A DNA stretch of 5,286 nucleotides, taken from Calditrichaceae bacterium. GTDB taxonomy: Bacteria; Calditrichota; Calditrichia; Calditrichales; Calditrichaceae. Below are positions 1 to 4,187 of the stretch, piece by piece. The DNA is taken from NCBI GenBank assembly GCA_030622395.1, contig JAUXGF010000237.1:1-5286 (forward strand), written 5' to 3'. The notes beneath the pieces were generated by a model that saw only the letters and a program-made list of their open reading frames with translations, made no database searches and was not told where the DNA came from. The translations under genes were made by a program, and so were the position numbers. The first letter of the stretch is position 1, and each line of letters opens with the position of its first letter.

Positions 1-7
1 GCAACAT
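1..7 (-). CDS. Start of an unidentified gene running off the left edge (first two codons only)
   Basis: On the minus strand an ATG at 7-5 is preceded by a full AAGGAGG Shine-Dalgarno (14-20) with a 6-nt spacer. This is the same motif and spacing as at the ilvE start, which is an internal control. A good promoter lies just upstream at 40-68. Only Met-Leu and one further base are inside the window, so nothing can be said about the product. The gene is separated from the lipoprotein gene by about 245 nt and has its own promoter, so it is probably a separate transcription unit on the same strand. Confidence 0.6.
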
Positions 8-37
8 AATTTACCTCCTTTTTTAGGTTTATGTTGC
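1..37 (-). repeat. Inverted repeat enclosing the ribosome site and start codon of the left-edge gene
   Basis: GCAACAT (1-7) and ATGTTGC (31-37) are a perfect 7-bp inverted repeat. One arm is the start codon plus the next four bases of the gene that begins at position 7. Inside it, ACCT/AGGT (13-16 and 25-28) can add a 4-bp stem that includes part of the Shine-Dalgarno. An RNA beginning upstream of 37 could hide both ribosome site and start codon. The promoter at 40-68 would start near 33 and would transcribe only part of the distal arm, so a regulatory role applies mainly to read-through transcripts. Confidence 0.4.
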
Positions 38-39
38 GG

Positions 40-68
40 AATGTAACAAACAATAGCAAGTTAGTCAA
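40..68 (-). promoter_or_regulatory. Sigma70-type promoter for the gene at the left edge
   Basis: Reading the minus strand, the -35 box is TTGACT (68-63, 5 of 6 to consensus). A 17-bp spacer follows, then the -10 box TACATT (45-40, 4 of 6). Transcription would start near position 33 and give a leader of about 26 nt that holds the AAGGAGG site and the ATG at 7. Spacing, strand and position all agree with the gene start. If the organism uses a Bacteroidetes-type sigma (TAnnTTTG at -7), this match could be fortuitous. Confidence 0.55.
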
Positions 69-139
69 GCTAATAAACTAATAAGTTGCGTTGTAGGTTT
101 AATTTATTGTATAGGAATTTCAAGGTTTAACCGAAATAG

Positions 140-183
140 ATGCTTGATACTGGATAAAAAAATTTGATTATCCAGTCCAGCAT
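140..183 (-). other. Hairpin in the 3' region of the lipoprotein gene; weak terminator or leader structure
   Basis: A 9-bp perfect stem (149-157 with 168-176, ACTGGATAA/TTATCCAGT) has a 10-nt loop. An outer 5-bp stem (140-144 with 179-183, ATGCT/AGCAT) lies beyond a small internal loop. It sits about 70 nt downstream of the lipoprotein stop codon. No run of T follows on the minus strand, so it is not a textbook intrinsic terminator. It may stabilise the lipoprotein mRNA 3' end or mark a processing site. The rest of 69-252 is AT-rich with nothing else I can support. Confidence 0.35.
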
Positions 184-252
184 GTCTGAATCAAATACTA
201 TGTCCAATCTTTTTAATATATCTAAACTATAAGCGTTTTTTGCATTCAAAGA

Positions 253-1080
253 TTATTTAGATATTATGGATAATGTAAATCTAAATTTCACCAGCCAAAA
301 CGGGCCAAAAACATCATTTTCAAAACCTTCCTCTGTGTCGCCAGCCCATAATATCACGCCCGGCAGCATCTCGCCCCCTATCTGGAAATAGCGGGTTTGG
401 ATAAGATGTACGCCTAATCCTGTAAATAATTCAAGTCCTCCCACACTGTCAGAGCTGATCTTATCACCGTCTTGAGTTTCTATTGCGTTTTTATAACTCC
501 AAAACATATAATTAATAGCAATACCAAATGAAAAGTATTGACCTAAAAAGGTATATCTCGGCGTCATAAATCGTTTGTAGTTAATACCGGCATTTAGTAT
601 AAAAACGCCGCCTTTGAGTGATTTATCAAGTTCGCTGGTTTTTTGAATGGGAGCTATCCCGAATCCGGCAAAGAATTCAGCGCGGTGGTATTCGGAAAAA
701 TAACCGCCGTAAGATATATTAAAATTATTCAAGCCATAAAAATCATCCCTATGCAGCAAGCCTGTTCCACCCATCAAACAAAACGCTGTGCCATTTTTAA
801 AAGATTTGGATATTTTTGAGGATAATGTATCAAACGACACATCACCTTCCTCGGAATCATAATCATCAAATTCTTCATCTTCTTCATACCGGGGTTCATC
901 GTCCGTTTCCACTACCCGTTTGTCTTCATAGTCATCGGAAGCCTTCTCCACAGCGTCGCTTAGTTTTCCCCGCCTGGTCTTGCCTGAACTCGAACAGCTT
1001 TGCAGGGAGAGCAAAACTATTGATAAACTTAAAAACAAAACGGTTATTTTCAGTCGATTTCCAATTAAAAGATTTTGCAT
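253..1080 (-). CDS. Lipoprotein with acidic linker and beta-rich, probably outer-membrane C-terminal domain
   Basis: I do not recognise a named family. The 275-residue protein starts with a positively charged n-region (R9, K11), a hydrophobic stretch (about 12-26) and a lipobox L26-Q27-S28-C29, so it should be cleaved and lipidated at Cys29. A low-complexity acidic linker follows: 22 of residues 41-84 are Asp or Glu. From about residue 97 the sequence alternates hydrophobic and polar residues with many Gly, Tyr and Phe, as in small outer-membrane beta-barrels (segments around 134-144, 158-170, 180-195, 214-227, 229-244, 260-272). Its length would suit about eight strands. The ATG at 1080 is chosen because AAGGAGG lies 9 nt upstream; a Met codon three codons earlier abuts that site with no spacer, and a longer TTG-initiated frame back to 1161 has no ribosome site and would bury the signal peptide. 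It appears monocistronic. Function unknown; a structural or sensing role in the envelope is a guess. Confidence 0.8.
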   Translation of the reverse strand: MQNLLIGNRLKITVLFLSLSIVLLSLQSCSSSGKTRRGKLSDAVEKASDDYEDKRVVETDDEPRYEEDEEFDDYDSEEGDVSFDTLSSKISKSFKNGTAFCLMGGTGLLHRDDFYGLNNFNISYGGYFSEYHRAEFFAGFGIAPIQKTSELDKSLKGGVFILNAGINYKRFMTPRYTFLGQYFSFGIAINYMFWSYKNAIETQDGDKISSDSVGGLELFTGLGVHLIQTRYFQIGGEMLPGVILWAGDTEEGFENDVFGPFWLVKFRFTLSIISK

Positions 1081-1089
1081 AATCAGCAT

Positions 1090-1096
1090 CCTCCTT
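1090..1096 (-). promoter_or_regulatory. Ribosome binding site that fixes the lipoprotein start
   Basis: AAGGAGG on the minus strand, 9 nt before the ATG at 1080. It rules out the in-frame ATG at 1089-1087, which touches the motif directly, and it supports a signal peptide that begins MQNLL. No convincing promoter was found in 1097-1163. The best pair is TTGAGC (1158-1153) and TATATG (1133-1128) with a long 19-bp spacer, too weak to annotate. A small GCGC-TGTC-GCGC palindrome lies at 1143-1154. Confidence 0.8.
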
Positions 1097-1163
1097 ATTA
1101 TTGAATCCCTCAAATTTGCTATATATTCATATAAACATTCATGCGCTGTCGCGCTCAACAAAG

Positions 1164-1323
1164 TATGAAAGTTTTCAGCTTTTTCTTACCCATCCCTGCT
1201 TGCATCCCGATACTTCGGGGTAACCCTTCCCTAATACAATAGGGAAGGGGAAAAAATGAATCCAAGTCCCCCTCTATTTTCTAAAGAGAGGGGGATTTAG
1301 GGGGTGAGTTAAAGACTTTCATA
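1164..1323. mobile_element. MITE-like or dispersed intergenic repeat, 160 bp, with terminal inverted repeats
   Basis: The ends are a perfect 9-bp inverted repeat, TATGAAAGT (1164-1172) and ACTTTCATA (1315-1323). Weaker similarity continues inwards: both ends next show a T-rich stretch and then ACCC...ATCCC. If TA is a target duplication, the repeat itself would be TGAAAGT/ACTTTCA. Inside are three hairpins: CCCGA/TCGGG (1206-1210, 1215-1219), a 10-bp CCCTTCCCTA/TAGGGAAGGG (1224-1233, 1240-1249), and TCCCCCTCT/AGAGGGGGA (1267-1275, 1287-1295). The C-run/G-run composition contrasts sharply with the AT-rich flanks. There is no coding capacity. It lies 84 nt upstream of the lipoprotein start. Whether it is mobile or a static dispersed repeat needs other copies. 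Confidence 0.55.
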
Positions 1324-1508
1324 TATAGAATAATCAACGCTTATTTGTGACCGAATTTTTACTGTAATATACATTAATGATTTTCAAAATGCAGTAGAAA
1401 TAATAAAATTAGTGTAAAACCTTAGTCATAACAGAACTGGGTATTATTGAAGCTTTGCAAAAGTGTTGGGTTTGTAATGGAAGTTTTTGTACAGCTTAAT
1501 AAATAAAT
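1324..1508. other. Intergenic AT-rich stretch without a supported gene
   Basis: Between the repeat element and the ilvE terminator I find no open frame with a ribosome site on either strand. A tiny frame at 1478-1507 (MEVFVQLNK then stop) is too short and lacks a Shine-Dalgarno. Because the hairpin at 1509-1547 is followed by five T on the plus strand, a short plus-strand transcript ending there is conceivable, but I could not identify a promoter for it. Confidence 0.4.
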
Positions 1509-1547
1509 TGGCGGCGCAGGCTGAGCCAAAACCTATTTACGCCGCCA
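1509..1547 (-). terminator. GC-rich hairpin terminator for ilvE, possibly bidirectional
   Basis: TGGCGGCG (1509-1516) pairs perfectly with CGCCGCCA (1540-1547). The loop contains a small GGC-TGA-GCC hairpin (1519-1527). It lies 43 nt past the ilvE stop. On the minus strand the stem is followed by a T-rich but interrupted tail, ATTTATTTATT. On the plus strand it is followed by C and five T (1549-1553), so it could end transcription in both directions. Confidence 0.7.
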
Positions 1548-1590
1548 CTTTTTAATTAAATTGAACTTTTATACAATCTTGAGATTTTTT

Positions 1591-2622
1591 CTATTCCAGA
1601 GGGATTTCCCTGTTCCAGCCGTATTTATCTTCTTCTTCGCCCAACTGGATTCCGGTTAATTTATTATAAAGCTTTTGAGATATTGGGCCAGGCTCGTCGC
1701 CCTCGCAATAAGTTACTGTTTTATCCCTGTAAGTAATACTCTTTACAGGAGTTATGACAGCCGCCGTGCCGCAGCACCCAGCTTCTTTAAAGTCAAATAT
1801 TTCTTCAACATGAACAGGACGCTTTTCGACCGTCAACCCCAATTCATCCTTTGCCAGGGTCATTAAACTTTTATTGGTAATACTGGGCAGGATAGATTCC
1901 GAGTCCGGTGTTATATATTTATTATCTTTGGAAATCCCAAAGAAATTGGCAGGACCCGATTCATCGATATATTTTTTTTGTTTGGCGTCGAGATAAAGAA
2001 CTTCTCTATAGCCCAGTTTCCGAACTTTAGCGGAAACTCGTAAACTGGCGGCATAATTCCCGCCGACTTTTACATCGCCCACCCCGTCCGGCGCAGCTCT
2101 ATCCATAGATTCTTCCACATAAAGCTTAATCGGTTTAAGACCTCCTTTAAAATAAGGTCCCACCGGCGTGCAAAAAAGTACGTACAGATAATCGCTTGCC
2201 GGATTTACGCCGACCAAAGCCGAAATACCAATTAATAAGGGACGAATATACAAACTGGCTCCGCTTCCATACGGAGGGATAAAACGTTTGTTAAGTTTGA
2301 CTAATTTGAAAATCGAATCAATAAATACATCTTCGGGGATGGGTTCCATCAATAATTTTTCCGCGGAACGAATCATTCGTTTGGCGTTTTCTTCCACCCT
2401 GAAAATTGTCGCTTTTCCATTTTTATTTTCAAATACTTTAATACCTTCAAAACATTCCTGACCATAATGCAGACAGGAAGCGGCAATACTTAAGTTTATC
2501 GTGTCATCCTTTACGACTTTTCCTTCTTCCCATTTTCCATTGCGGAAATAATATTCCAGATGACAGTCGGTCTTCATATAACCGAATGATAATTCTTTCC
2601 AATTTAAATTAGCTCTTTCCAT
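1591..2622 (-). CDS. ilvE: Branched-chain amino acid aminotransferase (PLP fold type IV)
   Basis: This cytosolic PLP enzyme catalyses reversible amino transfer between glutamate and the 2-oxo acids of valine, leucine and isoleucine, the last step of their synthesis and first of their breakdown. The 343 residues match the usual length of the larger, eukaryote-like bacterial BCATs. Visible landmarks, aligned from memory of the family: LHYGQECFEG at 51-60, the phosphate-binding Arg75 in IFRVEEN, the Schiff-base Lys185 in VKVGGNY, Glu221 in the DESGPANFF segment, and the GTAAVI cofactor/substrate loop at 285-290. The CxxC redox switch of the mammalian enzymes is absent (GTAAVI TP here). The ATG at 2622 has AAGGAGG 6 nt upstream (2629-2635). 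The gene is flanked by terminators and stands alone, without other ilv or leu genes in view. The assignment is firm; substrate preference within the branched-chain group cannot be read from sequence. Confidence 0.95.
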   Translation of the reverse strand: MERANLNWKELSFGYMKTDCHLEYYFRNGKWEEGKVVKDDTINLSIAASCLHYGQECFEGIKVFENKNGKATIFRVEENAKRMIRSAEKLLMEPIPEDVFIDSIFKLVKLNKRFIPPYGSGASLYIRPLLIGISALVGVNPASDYLYVLFCTPVGPYFKGGLKPIKLYVEESMDRAAPDGVGDVKVGGNYAASLRVSAKVRKLGYREVLYLDAKQKKYIDESGPANFFGISKDNKYITPDSESILPSITNKSLMTLAKDELGLTVEKRPVHVEEIFDFKEAGCCGTAAVITPVKSITYRDKTVTYCEGDEPGPISQKLYNKLTGIQLGEEEDKYGWNREIPLE

Positions 2623-2644
2623 TTAATTCCTCCTTAATAATATC

Positions 2645-2673
2645 ATTATAATTGGATTTTTATGACATTTTAA
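2645..2673 (-). promoter_or_regulatory. Possible ilvE promoter
   Basis: On the minus strand a perfect TATAAT (2650-2645) lies 17 bp downstream of TTAAAA (2673-2668, 4 of 6 to TTGACA). Transcription would begin near 2638, only a few bases before the AAGGAGG at 2635-2629, giving a very short leader of about 16 nt. A promoter is required somewhere in 2636-2723 because a strong terminator closes the upstream operon. The region is so AT-rich that a chance TATAAT is not unlikely. I see no leader peptide, attenuator or T-box structure. Confidence 0.35.
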
Positions 2674-2723
2674 TATTTTTATAAATTTCAGGCGTTTATA
2701 TACTAAAATCAGAACAAAATAAA

Positions 2724-2760
2724 AAACCCCTTATGTGTTAAAGTTAACTATAAGGGGTTT
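2724..2760 (-). terminator. Intrinsic terminator of the peptidase-epimerase operon
   Basis: AAACCCCTTAT (2724-2734) and ATAAGGGGTTT (2750-2760) form an 11-bp perfect stem. The loop can fold further through GTTA/TAAC (2737-2740, 2745-2748). On the minus strand the GGGG arm runs into six T and then ATTTTG, a classic rho-independent signal. On the plus strand only three T follow, so it is directional. It lies about 265 nt beyond the epimerase stop and insulates ilvE. Confidence 0.85.
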
Positions 2761-3024
2761 ACTAACAGGATAAAATAATACTATTATATAATTGATAATT
2801 ATTATTACAGCATTCATCATGCATTTACAAATTCTTACTAATATTTCACAAAAAATTAGCATATATACTTTTAGTTTAATGGAACGGTACATCGAAAAAA
2901 TAGAATTTTTTTATCAAAAAAACAAATGTTTTTTAAAGTAAATGTAAGAAGTTATTTATTGAAAGATATGGGGTTTTTTAGGGTGTAAATTTGAGACAGG
3001 CACAATATTAAATATTACAATCTA
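2761..3024 (-). other. Long AT-rich 3' untranslated region of the epimerase operon
   Basis: No frame with a ribosome site is visible on either strand. The stretch is very AT-rich and holds only weak A/T hairpins, such as AAAAAACA/TGTTTTTT (2917-2924, 2927-2934) and the AATATT pair near 3004-3016. The first clear transcription stop for the operon is the hairpin at 2724-2760, so this stretch is probably transcribed but untranslated. A decayed gene cannot be excluded but has left no recognisable protein trace. Confidence 0.4.
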
Positions 3025-4170
3025 TCAGAAATCTCCTTCCACACCCAAGCCAGGTTTATCGTTATAAATAAATCTGCCGTTTTTTACTTTTACGCCGCTA
3101 AAGGGATCGTTGCTGATTAATAAATTTCCATCTAAATCAGCCCAGTCCACATAGGGCGCAAGATGAGCCGCGGCGGAAATAGCCACTGAGCTTTCGATCA
3201 TACAGCCGAGCATAATTTTCATATTTAACGCCTTGGCGATTTGAATCATGCGCAGGGCTTCCTGAATACCGCCGGATTTCATCAGTTTAATATTAATGCC
3301 GTCATAGGCTTTTGCTAGTTTAGGAATATCCGCCGCTGTTTTTACAGCCTCATCCGCGACAATGGGCATATCAACCCGCTCGCGCAGCCAGGCTGTTTCC
3401 TCAATCATTTCCGAAGGCATGGGCTGCTCGATAAATTCCACCCCCTGCGTTTTTAACCACTGAATTTTTTCCAGGGCTTCTTCTTTATTCTTCCAGCCCT
3501 CATTGGCGTCCACGCGGATTGGTTTATCCGTAACGCTGCGCACCGCCGCAATGATTTCATCATCGTTCTTTTTGCCTACCTTAATTTTAAGGATTGGAAA
3601 AGGCTCCGCTTCTTTAACTTTTTGCTTAATAACTTCCGGCGTATCAATACCAATGGAAAAAGAGGTGACCGGCGCTTTCGACGTATTTAAGCCAAACATT
3701 TTGTAAAGAGGCGTATTAAGCGCTTTGCCAACCCAATCCATTAAAGCAATATCCAAAGCCGCCTTAGCGCAGCTCTGATTTAAAACAGTTTTATCCATGA
3801 CGTCTTTTATATCGGTAAAGTGAAACAGATCATTCTTTTCAAATATCATTTTGGCTTGATTGATTTTTTTTGTAGTCAGCTCTGCGTTTTCACCATAGCG
3901 CACATTAGGAGCCGCTTCGCCATAGCCGCTTATTCCATCTTTTTCGATTTTTACAAAAACGTTGCTTTTAAAATCACTGGCGTTTCTGGCGATTGTCCAG
4001 GTATGCGTCAAATTTAAACGTTTTGTTTTTACTTCAATCATTATATCTCCCGTACCCTTGTTGATAGCAGTCCCCTTAGAAAGGGCGCTTCCCGTCAATG
4101 AATTAAATAAAGAAAATCCTAATATCGACTTGCCTGAAAGCGATAAAAACTTTTTTCTGCTAACTTTCAT
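3025..4170 (-). CDS. Dipeptide epimerase (L-Ala-D/L-Glu epimerase type, enolase superfamily) with export leader
   Basis: The enzyme inverts the alpha carbon of the second residue of a dipeptide, classically L-Ala-D-Glu from murein to L-Ala-L-Glu, using Mg2+ and two lysines. The enolase/MLE-type barrel shows general bases K195 and K197 (LKIKVG) and K295 (INIKLMK), metal ligands D221 (RVDANEGW), E248 (FIEQP) and D273 (VADEA), and the DxD motif D346-L-D348 that in this family binds the dipeptide amino group. R62 aligns by eye with Bacillus subtilis YkfB Arg24, which contacts the Glu side chain, so an acidic second residue is plausible. Residues 1-43 precede the usual enzyme start: SRKKFL (4-9), then a hydrophobic stretch (about 16-30). 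This resembles a Tat leader with Lys in place of the second Arg. The start is supported by AAAGGA 9 nt upstream. It lies 17 nt after the C40 gene and its ribosome site adjoins that gene's stop, so the two are co-transcribed. Exact dipeptide specificity is uncertain because relatives act on varied dipeptides. Confidence 0.9.
   Translation of the reverse strand: MKVSRKKFLSLSGKSILGFSLFNSLTGSALSKGTAINKGTGDIMIEVKTKRLNLTHTWTIARNASDFKSNVFVKIEKDGISGYGEAAPNVRYGENAELTTKKINQAKMIFEKNDLFHFTDIKDVMDKTVLNQSCAKAALDIALMDWVGKALNTPLYKMFGLNTSKAPVTSFSIGIDTPEVIKQKVKEAEPFPILKIKVGKKNDDEIIAAVRSVTDKPIRVDANEGWKNKEEALEKIQWLKTQGVEFIEQPMPSEMIEETAWLRERVDMPIVADEAVKTAADIPKLAKAYDGINIKLMKSGGIQEALRMIQIAKALNMKIMLGCMIESSVAISAAAHLAPYVDWADLDGNLLISNDPFSGVKVKNGRFIYNDKPGLGVEGDF
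4039..4051 (-). promoter_or_regulatory. Candidate internal translation start inside the epimerase gene
   Basis: GGGAG (4051-4047) lies 5 nt before an in-frame ATG (4041-4039, Met44). That Met is exactly where leaderless dipeptide epimerases begin (MIEVKTKRL...). Initiation here would give a 338-residue cytosolic enzyme without the export leader. The motif falls in glycine- and aspartate-coding sequence (GTGDIM) and could be chance. Confidence 0.35.
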
Positions 4171-4187
4171 TTTGAAACATCCTTTTT

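Noticed and set aside
1081..1161. Upstream extension of the lipoprotein from a TTG at 1161
   Set aside because: It would put 27 residues, some charged, before the signal peptide, and the strong AAGGAGG site lies inside this stretch, 9 nt before the ATG at 1080.
816..1168. Two overlapping plus-strand frames across the lipoprotein gene
   Set aside because: They are antisense to the signal peptide and acidic linker; the His/Pro-rich translation is a by-product of the opposite strand's Asp/Glu codons, with no ribosome site.
1224..1249. 10-bp hairpin as an intrinsic terminator
   Set aside because: It is followed by GAAAAAA on the plus strand and by TTACCCC on the minus strand; there is no T run either way.
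1162..1330. CRISPR array or tandem repeat suggested by recurring C and G runs
   Set aside because: No unit repeats directly with regular spacing; the recurrences are inverted pairs forming hairpins.
2636..2723. Leucine/valine leader peptide, attenuator or T-box ahead of ilvE
   Set aside because: The stretch is too short, contains no frame rich in Leu/Val/Ile codons with a ribosome site, and no competing hairpin pair.
2917..2934. A/T hairpin as terminator right after the epimerase
   Set aside because: The stem is almost purely A/T with a 2-nt loop and would be unstable; the GC-cored hairpin at 2724-2760 is a far better candidate.
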